Shown here one piece after another: positions 50,111 to 62,830 of a stretch of DNA of 64,000 bases (within the stretch, counting starts at the first letter, position 1; every line of letters begins with the position of its first letter). Position numbers and translations under genes: made by a program. The stretch is taken from the NCBI RefSeq assembly GCF_037975245.1, contig NC_092569.1:31006668-31070667 (forward strand), given 5' to 3'. Source of the stretch: Apostichopus japonicus. Its lineage: Eukaryota; Echinodermata; Holothuroidea; Aspidochirotida; Stichopodidae. The notes under the pieces were generated by a model. That model made no database searches. It was not told the DNA's origin and saw only the letters and a list, made by a program, of their open reading frames with translations.

Positions 50111-51099
50111 TTTATTTGAAATATGGTTTGGATTATAGGTACAGCTCATACGAGGAAATGCTGTACATTGGCCTGTGTGTTAATTAGGCTAGTGGTCATG
50201 CGCAATCTAACTTAATATTATTTGTAGCTATTTGCATCTTGAACTTTCACTCTATATATACAGTAAGCTTCAGTTGCATAATGTTGAATTGTCCTTGTTC
50301 CGATAAATATAGCATAAAACCTATTGTATACTAATTTACTATCGTGTCTCTAGTTCCAAGGACAGCAGTGATATTGCAATTTAATAACTCTTAATGTATT
50401 TGGTTTTTAACACGAGTATCGTGCTACGTTTTAATTTTATTACGTTCAGTGTGGTTTATGATCAAAGGTTTTGTAATTGTGCGTAGTTGTGATGTCAATT
50501 CTACCAAACCGATAAAAAGAGTATGAATGCTGATTTACTTGTTCTGGCTGATATCATCCATATGTTTAAGAACCCTTTATGAGTGATTATGTTAGCTAAG
50601 TTACTTTGCTTTTGGTTGGAAGGCAAAATTAAAGCAGTATCGAAAGGACAGGAAGTGATACTACTAACCAACACTTTATAACTTGCATGAACTAGTACAA
50701 TACATATTATATACGGTGAAATGTACGGTATGATCTATTCTACACTATCAATATGTATGTACAAATATCTAATTAACACAGTTTGGAACAGTCGAAGTTT
50801 GTCAGTGGTATGCTATATGAACAATACTTCCTTGTTTTATGATGTCTACGTCACACCCTGTTTGCGGAATCGAGTATCCTCACATCTGATTGAATAAACA
50901 TGTCAGCTGTTTCATTGGGCTTTCACTGAATTTTTATTATCTGTAAAAATTACATCCATACTGACTTTAAACAATAAAAAAAATCTTTGTCATTTATATT
51001 AGATATTGAATCCAAAGAGCTTGTTTTGACATTTAAAAATGTACACTGATATCAGATTACAAACCTCTCTTTTCATTAAAATATTATTTTAATTTGTAG
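50111..51099. other. No gene recognised
   Basis: AT-rich upstream flank of gene 2 with nothing clear. Confidence 0.45.
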
Positions 51100-51211
51100 C
51101 AAGAAAGGCTCCAGGGGCTTTAAAACAAGTCAAGAATGCAGAGGAGAGACGAGTGGTCGAGGAGAAGGCTAGGCGTGAGACCTTATTCGTTCCCACGGCA
51201 GCAAACCAAAC
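51100..51211 (+). CDS. Candidate orphan plus-strand exon
   Basis: A less AT-rich island in AT-rich DNA, bounded by a pyrimidine-rich acceptor (TTTGTAG) and a GTAAAC donor. One frame is open through all 112 bases: RKAPGALKQVKNAEERRVVE, continuing into a basic and acidic helix and ending ETLFVPTAANQ. I do not recognise the protein, and no neighbouring plus-strand exon was found, so it could be a piece of a larger gene, a copied exon or chance. Confidence 0.3.
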
Positions 51212-51543
51212 GTAAACATTTTCTAAAAAAAAACATTCTAGTTCAGCTGAATTATTTCAGATGAGCTATAGCGATGCGCATGCTGCGAAAATACACTGCT
51301 TAACGATATTTGTTTTAAGGCCACTGCATATCTGGCTATATTACAAAATATGAAAGTTTATATTGTCCATTAGTTAAGTTCGTCAAATGTATTAAAGTCC
51401 AGACATTGAACAATAAACAAGAATCATCATACTGGAAAACTTGTAAAAGAGTACTATGTTTGTCTTTCTGATATATTATGTAAAAAGAACATGTAAAAGA
51501 ATTAAAACAGGAAACAAAATCTGCTGATAATGATTCATATGAT

Positions 51544-52320
51544 CAGGGGCGTAGCCTACATTTTTTTTGGCCAAGTTTTCCTTTTTTTAAAAACACCCAT
51601 AATTCAAATCGATAAGCTTGCTGGACGAGTTTAAGAGTCTATAGACAGGAAAAACTATTGAAATGAACGTAGCAAGAATATGGCTAAATTAGGTGACCTA
51701 TTCTCCTGTCATCTATGCTGTCATTTCTATCGCGTGCCGTTTCATTTAGCACTCTACCCGCCGAAAAAGACTAGGATCCGATCTTGTCAGTTGTTTAACA
51801 TGTTTTTGTTTTTAACCCGTTTACGCAGATAATATTTCAGTGGAGAAAACACTTGAGAAATTTGCACCAGTTGGCAATCGTCGGATAGCTCTCGCCTTCT
51901 CTTATTAGGCTAACTTAAACATTTACTAGCTACAGCTGTATCATACATTTCTGGACTATCTTTGTATCTACAAGTATCAGAAGTTGAAAAGTAAGACTAC
52001 TCTGTACATGTACCTTGCTAATTTTAATGCATTATGTAGTACTGAATTACGTACTATTTTAACTCGTTAGTTTTTTTGGCGGGGTTTAAAAGTGATATTG
52101 AATGAGGTGTCTCAAGTTAGCAAGAGGCCAGGGAACCAGAATGAACATTCGGGAAGGGCCGTTTCCGGCCATCTGGGGGGTTTGTAACACCAAAATTTTC
52201 TTGTACGCTCCGCGCCAACTGATGGTGGCGCTCCGCTCAGATAGTCGTGCCTACAACTTTGAAATTTCATATCAATCGCAAAATGTGTCCCCCCTTTCAA
52301 ATTCCTGGCTACGTCGATGC
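51544..52320. mobile_element. Probable hAT-like remnant
   Basis: The left end CAGGGGCGTAGCC resembles the TIR of the element at 29317. Near 52307 there is GGCTACGTCGATG, roughly its reverse complement. The right end and target duplication are not clear. The open frame at 52102-52485 crosses the right end and is probably not a gene. Confidence 0.4.
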
Positions 52321-52779
52321 GAAGTGCATATACTGTTGGTTCTTTGTTTTTGCAATGGGGCAAAGTTAGTTATTGCATACAATATGTTGGTGACAGTGTT
52401 TCCAAGCAAAACAGGAGATGGGAGGAAGGAAATGAAACCCGATGTGTCTGCTTTGTCTTACTTTTTTGCACAAACAAATGGATAAACGGCTCAAAAATAT
52501 TGTCATTCAAAACAAATTTCTCAGCGTTGCTGATCTGGTTGGTTACTTGCTGGTAGCAAAGGATACTCAGACATGTTTTTGCGGGTGTGCGGGTGTAGGG
52601 GTGTCGGTGTGCGTGCTTCTCTGACAGTTGCGTGGGTCGGTGATATCTCAAAAACGGAGTGATGGATATTTGTCATACTTTCTATGTAGATGTACTATAG
52701 AAAGAAGTTGTGCTTCATATTTGTTGGCACTGACCTTTTGAATATTAATGAGGTAATGGGGTCAACCGTAAAAATCTTT

Positions 52780-53400
52780 ACATTGCAATAACTCCGCAAC
52801 CGTAAGTCGGACTGTAAACAAACTTGGGATATTGTTGATGGTTAATTCAGATGGAACATGAAGGCCCACATTTTTAAATTTCCACCTTTAATGCCTTTTG
52901 GGACACATTCTTTGGGTCTGATTTTTGGGCCCCAATATTTTTGGGACCATTAAGGCCCACATTTTCTTTACATTGCAATAACTCAGCAACCGTGAGTCCA
53001 ATTGTAGCCAGACTGAGTTTACAGTTGTTGGTTAATGTAGCTGGTACATTTTGGCCCGGCAAAATCTCCGGGCCCGTTTTAGGCCGGATGGGCCCAAATT
53101 TTATTTTAACGTCAAATGCATTTTGGGTCACATTCTTTGGGCCCGATTACTTGTGGGACCATTTTGGCCCACATTTTGGAGGGTTCAGTTTTTTTGTGGG
53201 GGAAACTATATTTTGAGCCACTTTGAGCCAAATATTTTTGGGACCATTTAGGCGTAACATTTTATCAGGGCCCAATTTTTTGGGGAGGTGCCAAATTTTA
53301 AACTTGCAATAACTCCACAATCTTAAATCAGGTTGCATCTAAACTTGGAATACAGTTTTTCGTTGATAGCTGGTACATGTGGGCATAAATATTTTGCCAT
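52780..53400. repeat. Three diverged tandem repeats with GGCCC-rich spacers
   Basis: TTGCAATAACTC recurs near 52783, 52973 and 53305, each time followed by a related stretch (CAACCGTAAGTC or similar, then TTGATGGTTAA or GTTGGTTAAT) and by words such as TTTTGGGACCATT and GGCCCACATTTT. The spacings are about 190 and 330 bases, so copies differ in internal length. Confidence 0.65.
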
Positions 53401-53756
53401 TGAATGATGACATACAACACATTAATATTCCACTTAGCAAGGAACCATAGCGCCTGTTGGGCTCTTGTTTAACAATCGTTCCTTATGCTGCGTATTGTAA
53501 TAGTCCACGCAAAAAGAAAAAAAAAAGTGATATTGATATTTCAATAGCTATTCCGGTTTTTACTATATTCAATATTAATATGTACTAAATCTCCGAATGA
53601 TCCATTGCTACATAAATGATGACTAGTTCCGCTCATTACGGGACTGAATGTTTCCGAACCAAATCATTTTCCTTTAACTTTATATAAACGAGAGAGCATT
53701 CTTGGATAACTTTCAATACCACTTGTGCTGGACAGCAACATGAAACGAATTGTAAA

Positions 53757-54003
53757 AATGTATGTATGTATGTATATGTGATCTTTCCGCAAGCAGGAAC
53801 TCGCGAAAGAAGCCATGGAGGCTTATAGACTCGCAAGCTGACCGAAGCCAATCTCTCGGCACACATCCATTTAACGTCCATGTCGGGAAGTTGTTATTGA
53901 ACAACACGATTGCCAGACGACACACAGTGTTGTCGGCGGGAATCGAACCGGGGATCTCATACTGGGAGACGCCGGCGTTAACCACTAGGCTATTCACTCC
54001 GCC
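53757..54003 (-). mobile_element. tRNA-derived SINE
   Basis: The minus strand starts at 54003 with GGCGGAGTGAATAGCC, then an A box (TAGCCTAGTGGTTA at 53979-53992) and a B box (GGTTCGATTCC at 53939-53949) with tRNA spacing. A tRNA-unrelated body follows and ends in a (TACA)n tail near 53757-53775. Pol III would transcribe it from the internal boxes. The target duplication was not found. Confidence 0.75.
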
Positions 54004-54122
54004 GTTATGTTATTTGAAGTTTCAAGTTTGAAGTAAAATGTTTGAAGTTTGAAGTAAAATGTTATTTGAAGTTTCATGGTTTGCTCTTGAGTTTCGTGTT
54101 GTATCTGAGGAACTGACCTAAT

Positions 54123-54385
54123 AGTTTGTGTGTTAGAATAAGTAGTCCCGCCGCTGCAATTAATGAGCCTCAATGGTCATTCCTCAAGTAAAAATGGTCC
54201 AGAAGTATAACATGGATAAATAGCAGTGATTCTTACGGTCATATCAAAATTAATTATTTGTTTGTTAGAATAAGTAGTCCAGCCGCTGTAATTAATGAGC
54301 CTCAAATGGTCATTCCTCAAGTAAAAATGGTCCAGAAGTACAACATGGATAAATAGCAGTGATTCTTACGGTCATATCAAAATTA
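54123..54385. repeat. Tandem duplication of a ~131-bp unit
   Basis: Two nearly identical copies, both containing TTAGAATAAGTAGTCC, AATTAATGAGCCTCAA and AGTGATTCTTACGGTC. They differ at only a few bases by eye, indicating a recent event. Confidence 0.85.
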
Positions 54386-55943
54386 AGTTTGTGCCTTTAT
54401 TTCTCCTGAATGTTATCCGTTCGAAGAAAATTGTATTACTGTGTTACGTTAACACTGTCAATCGAATTATCGTCAAGTTACGCTGGCTCCTTTACTAAAT
54501 CACAACAAACCTTTCCGCCATTTAGGTATGTTGTTCTTGTAATTTGCAAACTTTACGGTAGTTGACATTATAGTGTAGTGTTTGTGGGAACGATTAACGC
54601 AAGAAAAACAACATCCAGAATTGTACACTGCGTCTCTTTTGCCTTCTGATTATGAAGTAAATAAAAGTTATATGTAACATCAAGAAGTTAAATCTAATAT
54701 CAAACGATTAACCAAACCGGAACGAAGGAGAAATTTAACAGACGCGAAATCAACGTATTGACACTACTGTTTAACTCTTTGCTTAGGCCTAAACTCGACG
54801 ACGTACAATAAATTTGCCTTAACAAGCGTAAGGTCAATATTATCCTTAGATACTGCAAACTCTTCTATAGTCATCCGGTTCACGGGAAGTTGTTGACATG
54901 CTCACTTACAAAATGTCAAGAACTGTGTTCTAATTGTGACTTCAGGGACACGTTAGCGTAGACATCCATGGTAGTATTATAGTACGGATTTAGTATTAGC
55001 CTCAAACAAGCTATAGTCATAGGACGTACACACGTGCCTTCAGTAAATACATATGATTAGTGTGTATATTTCTATATCGAATACGTACGTTACCTTATAT
55101 TCTACACGGGATAACAAGTTCATGGATAATGTTGTTGTTTTAAATACTGTCTACGCGTGCTGCACCAGGAGTTTTTGTATTGGAAAATTATGGAGGCCAG
55201 AAAACGACGGATATATTGGGACTGACTGCTATCCTGACTCAAGGTTAGTGCCCTTATAACAGATTCGCATATAAAAAACCTCCGGATTACGGTCCATCTG
55301 TAACAACATGTAATTTAAATAATTTCCCTATGTGATATTAGTATCCAAACTGACCCTGGGTTTCTGCTCTCCCTCAATGAAATATTAGTAGTTAGGGATA
55401 GGCGGTCTTAGGTGGTCACAGCGACCTATCCTAATTGTTACTGTTGTGGTGATCAATGAATTTTTTTCAGATGCCCCCATTTCAGACAAATCCCGTACTC
55501 TTCATTATTCGTAACTTCAGGTAGAATTAAAAGACAGGTTACGTACAGTTTAGGCAATACTTTATAAAAATAGAGATGGCGATTAAGATTTCAGTACTTT
55601 GGTTTCCATGACGAAGCTAAGCTGTTTTCAGCAGGAGTTCATCACCTTACTTTAAGTTGAGTTAGAGTTATTCACAATTGTTCTGGATAATTGTACTATT
55701 AACCGCTTCAATAAATGCATCTTGGTCAGTATAGTATATGTAGCTGTTTCGTTAAATCTAGACGTCAAAAACCGTGTTCTACCAAATGAAGTTTAATCAG
55801 GGAGTTATAACCTGAAGCTACTACGTACTTCGTCCAGACACTTTTCGTGTTTGTATTAAAGTGAGAGCGAAGTCACATATTCAAATCAAATATATAATAC
55901 ATCACGACAACACCACATCACCACAATATATAATACATTACCA
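54386..55943. other. No gene recognised
   Basis: Ordinary AT-rich DNA without a splice-bounded exon or element that I can support. Confidence 0.45.
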
Positions 55944-58900
55944 CCCTGGTGGAAATTCCAGTTGAACTTTTGAACTAGGTTCAACTGGAATTTTCTATAC
56001 GTAAATTGGCCCAAATTTGAATTAGGTTGAACTGGGTGAACTGGGATTCCCAACTGGTTCAACTATGTTTTACTGGTCCAACTGGTTCAACTATGTTTAA
56101 CTGGGTTCAACTGGTCCAAGTTCAACTATGTTTTACCCTGTCCAACTGGCTCAACTATGTTTACTGGGCCCAACTGGTTCAACTATTTTTACTGGGTCCA
56201 ACTAGATCAACTATGTTTTACTGGGTCCAACTGGTTCAACTATGTTTTACTGGGTCCAACTGGTTCAACTTTGCTTTACCGGGTCAAACTATGTTATACT
56301 GGGTCAACTATGTTTTACTGGGTCAACTATGTTTTACTGGGATTCAACTGGGTCAAACTATGTTTTACTGGGTCAACTATGTTTTACTGGGTCAACTATG
56401 TTTTACTGGGATTCAACTGGGTCAACTATGTTTTGCTGGGTTAAACTGGGTGAACTATTTTTTTACTTCTTATATTTTTAAATAGTTTGAACTGGGATTC
56501 TCAACTGATGTTCTCTACACTTATATAACAACACACTATAAGAAGTTTTCATTTTTTAACAGTAGATCTCTACTGTATGTTAGGGTGTTAGCCACTGAAA
56601 ATAAATGTTTGTTCTTGATCAGAGAACTCTGGGTTTGGTGTGATGACCTAACACAGAGCAAGACACATATAAAAATAAAGAAGTCAACTGGATTGGATCA
56701 AAGAAATTATAATTATGAATAACAAACAATGTACAGCTGATCTGGGCCAAGTAAAAAAATTAAATTAAATTAACTTACAGTCGTGAGGTGCGCACCCAAA
56801 ATATAAAGAAATACACTTAATTAAAAAGTCTGTTCTGGTGAGTTGGCCTGCTGGTGACATCATGTATTTCACGACCTCAGACCTTCCACGACATCAGATA
56901 TTCTACGACATCGGTATAGTTTAACCCAATAAATGGTATTATGAATGTCCGATCCCAGCAAAAAAGTATCCTTTAATTTATATGAAATAGTGTTCCAGGG
57001 TATCCTTTCAGTAAAATAATGTCAATATCCTTTGTAGTAAAATAATGTCCTTTATAAGTGATGGTGTCCTGGAATATATCCTTTATTGTAAAACAATATC
57101 CTTTATAGTTAATAGTATCCTTTATAATAAATAGTGTCTCAGGCTGGCAGTTGAATATCACAACTTCCATAAAATAATAAGGTCTATGTACAGTAACTTG
57201 AACTATGTAAATTAAGGTTTAAAACAAACTATCCAGCCATTAAACTATCTTTCTCTTCTTTTAAAACTGCCTTGTTCAGATACGCATAGCCAATTGCCAA
57301 ATCCCTATACCCTGTACCCTAACAAAACTCCTTTGTTCCTAAAATATATAGGCACAGACCCCATTTCCTGTGAGGGTTAATTTCCAGGCAGAGCAAGATA
57401 GTTGCCTAGCAACCCAGAAGAGAGAAAGTTGTTAATCAACCTTTTTGCTGCCACAAGACAACATACAAATGTATAGCCTCTGTACAGTGAGCACTGCACA
57501 GCGCAGTAATAAACAAGTAAAACTATGTTAAAAAACAAAACTTGATGTAAGAGCTGACCATCTTACACTGTACAAATGAAGCCTCACTTGAAATTAGATT
57601 GATTGTTTAATCATATGTTCATAATGTTCAGTGTAGGGCATCCTCACATTTGTAGCATATAAGTGTATGCTGTACACTTCACTAGGCTAATGACTTTTGC
57701 AAAGTATGTTATTATGCCAATAGGACACTTCATGTTTGAAACAAGAATCAAGGCAATTGCGTACATTTTGAAAATTGCTATTGTATGTTTTCTAGTTGAC
57801 AATAACTTTCCTTAAATCATGCGGCTAAATATAGGTGTTAACTTGAGTATAACTAGGTTAGGCCCCTATAAGCTAGGCAACTATAACGTTAGGTTATGTC
57901 TAAAGTTAGTAATTGTACCATGTGGTATACCTAGTAGGGAACCGGTTTGCTAGGCCTAGCCTATACTATAGTCCTAAGTCACTAGCCTATATAGGCCTAT
58001 AAAGTTTCTGTTCAATTCAAATATTTATGATGAAGAGCACGTTTACAATCAATTATAATGTTACAAGTATGTGTCAATAATATAAAGATACTGCAAGATC
58101 ACAAAGGAGGGAACTTAGCCGCGGTAATAATTTAAAATTGTTGGCAAAATCGGTTACAAATGCGATTATTCGGCGAAGATTCTGTTGGCGTATGTGGTTT
58201 GCGGATTCGAAATTTATAAATTTTGCGCTAACACAAGGTACAAATGTCAAAGTTCAAATTTGGTCGGATCATACTATTTTGCACTAGGAAGGTATTTTGC
58301 CTACCAATTGTTCAAATCGACGAACAAATTATAACAATTTTTTTTTTCAAATTTATTATATAGTAAATATTTCATATTTTTAATCATTGCGGTACAAAAG
58401 TGTAATCGTTTAATCATAACTGTGATAAATATGACAAAGATTTATTTTACACCCCTCATAAGTTGGCTAATTTAGCATTTTCAATATATTACTATACGGT
58501 TACTGCTTACGAACTTACACTATAATATTCTTGATAATTACGCCTAAAATAAAAGCAGTAAACATAGTCCAAACCCAGTTAGGCCAGTGTGAAACCTATA
58601 GTTCAACCCAAACAGGGCAAGTTCAACAGTAAACATATCTCAAACCCAGTTGGGCTTGTGCAATCCAGTGAAACCTAGTTAAACCCCAGCTGGGTCAGTT
58701 CACAAGCCAATAGTCCAAACCCAGTTGGGCCGGGCAAAACCAGTTGAAACCTAGTTCAACCCAACAGGGCAAGTTCACCAGTCACCATAGTTCAAACCCA
58801 GTTGGGCTAGGGCAAAACCCAGTGAAACCTAGTTGAAACCCAACTGGATCAGTTCAAACATAGTTCAAACTCAGTTGGGCCTGAACAAACCCAGTTGAAC

Positions 58901-59059
58901 ATCGTGTAAACACAGTTGAACCTAACTCATGTACAGCATATCCCAGTTGGAACCCAGTAAGACCCACTTAAACACAGTTAAAAAACCGGTTAAACATAGT
59001 AGGCCCTAGTAGAACCTCGTTGATTTTTTAACTGGGTTGTACTGGAATTTCTACCAGGG
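55944..59059. mobile_element. 3.1-kb TIR element with mirrored subterminal tandem arrays
   Basis: The ends are inverted repeats of the form CCCTGGTRGAAATTCCAGT (left at 55944, right ending at 59059). Inside each end lies a tandem array of short units (CAACTATGTTTTACTGGG and CAACTGGGTC type) at 56020-56460, mirrored by CCCAGTTGGGC and CCTAGTTGAACC type units at 58570-59040. No transposase frame is visible in the centre (56500-58550), which is AT-rich. The superfamily is undecided because a clear target duplication was not seen. Confidence 0.7.
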
Positions 59060-59470
59060 CACAACACACGGAATGCTGATAATGCACATTACTTTCCTTA
59101 TAAAACATCAATTGGGAGGCTCCGTCTTAGAAATCGTGCAATAAAGACATGGAATTGCATAACAGAGAATTTGAAAACCAAAGTATCCAGTAAAATATTC
59201 AAAAAGTATCTAACTAAAGACGTAATATCCAGTTATTAATAATTCATCCATTCATTGGCACGATAACAAATTATTATTGTAAATATTATCATCATATATT
59301 ATTTATTCATTGTCGAATTATTCTATTTTGTATTGATATGTAAATACTTGTCTTCTTTTCTTTACACAGGGAGTCTTCTACTTTGTTAAGCTGTTGTATG
59401 CTTTTTGGAAGACTTCCTTCACACTGTAAATTTACACGTGAAAAACAAATAAATCAAATCAAATCAAATA
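59060..59470 (+). mobile_element. 3' end of a Jockey/CR1-type retrotransposon with (AAATC)n tail
   Basis: The frame starting near 59063 reads NTRNADNAHYFPYKTS and ends KKYLTKDVISSY before TAA at about 59236-59238. This is a typical C-terminus of a non-LTR RT ORF (NTR start, LRNRAIKTWN core). A 3' UTR follows and ends in repeated AAATC near 59447-59468. The fragment begins directly at the right end of the TIR element. Confidence 0.7.
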
Positions 59471-59589
59471 ATGTAGTGTTTGTGAAACGAAGCACATTGT
59501 TCCAGCTCTCGGCCTCACATCTTGTCCCGTTAATGAGATTTAAGATATTGTTGTTTTAATATTCACTTTATTTTGTAGAGTTTAGTTTA

Positions 59590-61020
59590 GTTAAGTTTAG
59601 ATTAGTAGAAAAAAAGGATGAGGAGGGACGCCCAAGTCCCCATCAAGGACCCTATAGGAGAGGAAAAAACTGATGACACAAACACTCAGACCCGATTACA
59701 ATGCTTAAAGTGCTTGTCTAAAGCATTCTTAAACCCATTGACACTACTTGCAAGTACAACTTTCTCAGGCAAACCGTTCCACTCATTCACAACCCTATTA
59801 GAAAGTTATGCCGAATATTAATCCTACTTTGTGACTTTTGGAGTTTAAGACAATGACCTCTGGTACAACTACTATTAGCAAACATGAAAAAGTCGGTAAA
59901 GGATCAATTGTCAAAACCATACACAATCTTGAAAACCTGAATCGAGTCTCCACGTAACCTCCTAAGCTCCAGTGTGGTGAGATTCAACAGTTGTAACCGC
60001 CTATAATAAGGAACACTCTTTAAGGAACTAATCATCCTAGTAGCCCTCCTCTGGACCTTTTCAAGTACTTCCTTAACTTTAGCAAAATATGGGTTCCAAG
60101 CTTGCACAGCATACTCCAGATGAGACCTAACCAATTGCTTATAAAGCCTATCTACTATGTCCTCTTTCATAAAACTGAAGTTCCTGTTGATCATACCTAA
60201 AACCCTATTACCTCTTTTAGCAGCTTCAAGACAATGTTTAGAAGGTTGCAGAGATGATTCAATGTAGATACCTAGGTCTCTTTTAACAAAGACCTCCTGT
60301 AACTCCACACCATTAAGATTGTAGATATACTTTTGGTTACTACTACCTATGTGCATTACCTCGCATTTGTCAATATTAAAAGGCATTTGCCATCCCTGAG
60401 ACCAGGAAAAAACCTTATCCAAATCCGTTTGAAACTTCTCAGAATCGCTTTTGGAAGAGACCTCAGAATACATGTTGGTGTCATCAGCAAACTTCTTAGC
60501 TGTGCAAAAAATATCTCCGTCAATGTCATTTATATAGGCAACAAACAACAAGGGACCCAAAACAGACCCTTGTGGAACCCTACTAGTAACATCCTGCCAA
60601 GAAGAAGCACAGCCTTTAATTACCACCCTCTGTTTCCTATTACCAAGCCAATTCTCGATCCAAGACAGTAAATTGCCATTGACACCTATACTCTTCAACC
60701 TAAGTAGAAGACGCTGGTGGGGCACTTTATCAAAGCCTTCTGGATGTCCAGGAACACAACATCTACAGACTTCTGCCTATTTACTGAGCTTGTTACATCT
60801 TCCATAACTCAAGGATATTAGTGAGACAAGACCTTTTTTTGACAAAAGTCGTGTTGAGACTCTCTGAACAAAGACTGACTGCTAAAGTGACAGACCATAG
60901 ACTTTTTAACAGTAGACTTACAAACAACACTAGTGAGACTAACGGGCCTATAATTACAGGGCTTAGACTTATCACCCTACTTGAGGGCGCAAACATCTGT
61001 GATATCATAGTTGGGTTAAA
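59590..61020 (-). pseudogene. Decayed CR1-like retrotransposon reverse transcriptase
   Basis: The longest intact frame is 59904-60725 (273 residues) with PQGSVLGPLLFVAYINDI, FADDTNMY and a thumb region ending VQRRATRMI, a CR1-group hallmark. Upstream, pieces in other frames continue the RT (NYRPVSLTSVV near 60.9 kb, KKRSCLTNILEL near 60.8 kb, VVFLDIQKA near 60.74 kb), so at least three frameshifts exist. Downstream, after a stop at about 59904, the domain end resumes (FTDFFMFANSSCTRGHCLKL, then VNEWNGLPEKVV in another frame). Confidence 0.85.
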
Positions 61021-61605
61021 AAAATCAAGCTGTCCGCAATGGGTGTCCACAGTACATCAATTGACTGGTTCCAATCTTATCTTTCTGGTAGACGGCAAGT
61101 TGTTAGCATAAATAGAGTCGAATCTGATCCTCTGACCATCACTTGCGGGGTGCCTCAAGGCAGTATATTGGGCCCCATTTTATTTCTTTGCTATGTAAAT
61201 GATATGCCAAACTCCATCAATATGCCGATGACAGTGCTTTAATTTACTCTGACAAAGATCCTAACAATATTAAAACAAAAATCTTTCATCTAACCTGGAG
61301 AGTGGCTATAAATGGCTCATTGAAAACAAATTGTCGTTACACATGGGAAGGCCGAGTTGATTTTGTTTGGGACGAAACGTAAACTTGGTCAGTATACTGA
61401 CTTCTCAATTATTTGTGATGGTCAACTGATTAAGGCCAAACATTCTGTTGTTTACCTCGGTCTGGAATTAAACCAATACCTTGATGGCGAACAAATTGTT
61501 CTTGGCATTATTAGTAAAACAAATTCTCGACTCAAATTCCTCTACAGGCAAGCTAATTATTTTAATCAAAATGTGAAAAAGACCATCTGTACAGCCCTTG
61601 TTCTA
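61021..61605 (+). pseudogene. Truncated non-LTR reverse transcriptase fragment, other family
   Basis: It reads STSIDWFQSYLSGRRQVV, CGVPQGSILGPILFLCYVND, then YADDSALIYSD in a shifted frame, then GTKRKLGQYTDFSIICDGQ and VVYLGLELNQ to about 61600. Several residues before YADD are missing. It lies head to head with the CR1-like copy, and an (AT)n tract cuts it off at the 3' side. Confidence 0.8.
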
Positions 61606-61720
61606 TACATATATATATATATATATATATATTTAAATATGTTACTATATTTATTTATTTATTTTTATATGTATATATGTATGTATATGTATGTTTATAA
61701 TATAATTAATTAAACATTTA
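61605..61720. repeat. (TA)n and TTTA-rich microsatellite
   Basis: An alternating TA run at about 61605-61632, followed by TTTA and TGTATA repeats. Confidence 0.9.
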
Positions 61721-62830
61721 CTTTTGATTCTACATCTGCACGAGGTATATCAGTCTATCAGATGAAAGTTCACAGTTTCCTTCTCAGTTTATCATTGTTT
61801 TGATAGCAATGGACGAAATGTAACATCAATTAACTCACAATCGGCCTTTCAGCTAAGATGGTGTGTAACAAATGTGCCTTTTGTAAGATATTCTATATCA
61901 TACAGTCTGATTTCGACCTACATAAGGTATTGATATGATGCCGACGTCTGCTTTCAGGGACAATGAGGGGAGACGGGGGAGGGGGGGCATGTTCCCCTAC
62001 TGCTATAGGCAAGAACACCGTCATGATTAAATCACGAAAAAGTTATATTCCGTGCATAAGCCCTTGCGGGTTTTTCCCACATTCGTGTTAGTTTCATCCG
62101 TTACAAAGAAATTGCTTGATTGCTTGATTAATTGATTATCAGGATCTTTCAAAATTAACTCATACCAATAACGTGAATCTGTATTATATTTGTCTTTTGG
62201 CGAAGATTTTCTTAGATCCTATCAAACCTGCAGTTAACAGTAAAATACAACATGGAATTTTTCCTAAACTGCTACAAATCTTTTATTTTCCGAATGGATA
62301 TGAGTCACAGTTTGTAGAAGAAAAGATAAAACATAATGTGACCAGTTGCTTTTTCCTTGGCCATCTTTGTCTCTCACACAGTCGTGAAACTCACACAAAC
62401 ATTCTTTATATTCATGAAACCAATGTACCTTATAGGACAAAAGGTAAAACTAAATGTACAACAAGCAAGCAGTTGTTCTTCATTTTTGTTTATTTTATTT
62501 GCATATGCAGAAATTGTTCAGAGGAGAGGAAAGCAAATGAAGAAAGAGTAAACGCTGTTTTTAGTAATGACGCAAGATTGTTATAAAGTTTTAACCCACA
62601 ATCTGTAGAAAAGAACGCCATTTAAACAACACAGATTTAACAGATTCACAGGTTTAAGATTAAAGATTAAGAAGAACAAAAACAAGATACGTAGAGTTTC
62701 TTCAGGCTTAAGTACGTTAATCTAATACACCCGGCTATATAGCTGAAAATACGAAAACAGGTTGATAAGATATATGTGCTGCTGTAATGAAGGGGGTTTT
62801 CTAATAGGCCTTAGGAACCTTCTTTCCGCT
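61721..62830. other. No gene recognised
   Basis: A G-rich patch lies near 61975-61990 and the rest is AT-rich. The open frame at 62173-62586 shows no recognisable domain or splice context, so I do not call it. Confidence 0.4.

Noticed and set aside
52102-52485. 127-residue plus-strand frame
   Set aside because: It overlaps the right part of the hAT-like remnant, lacks a known domain, and other frames are open in the same place.
56027-56485. 152-residue repetitive frame (Trp, Val, Gln, Leu)
   Set aside because: It is a reading of the subterminal tandem array of the TIR element and is open in several frames at once.
62173-62586. 137-residue plus-strand frame
   Set aside because: Composition is that of AT-rich non-coding DNA, with no motif or splice context.
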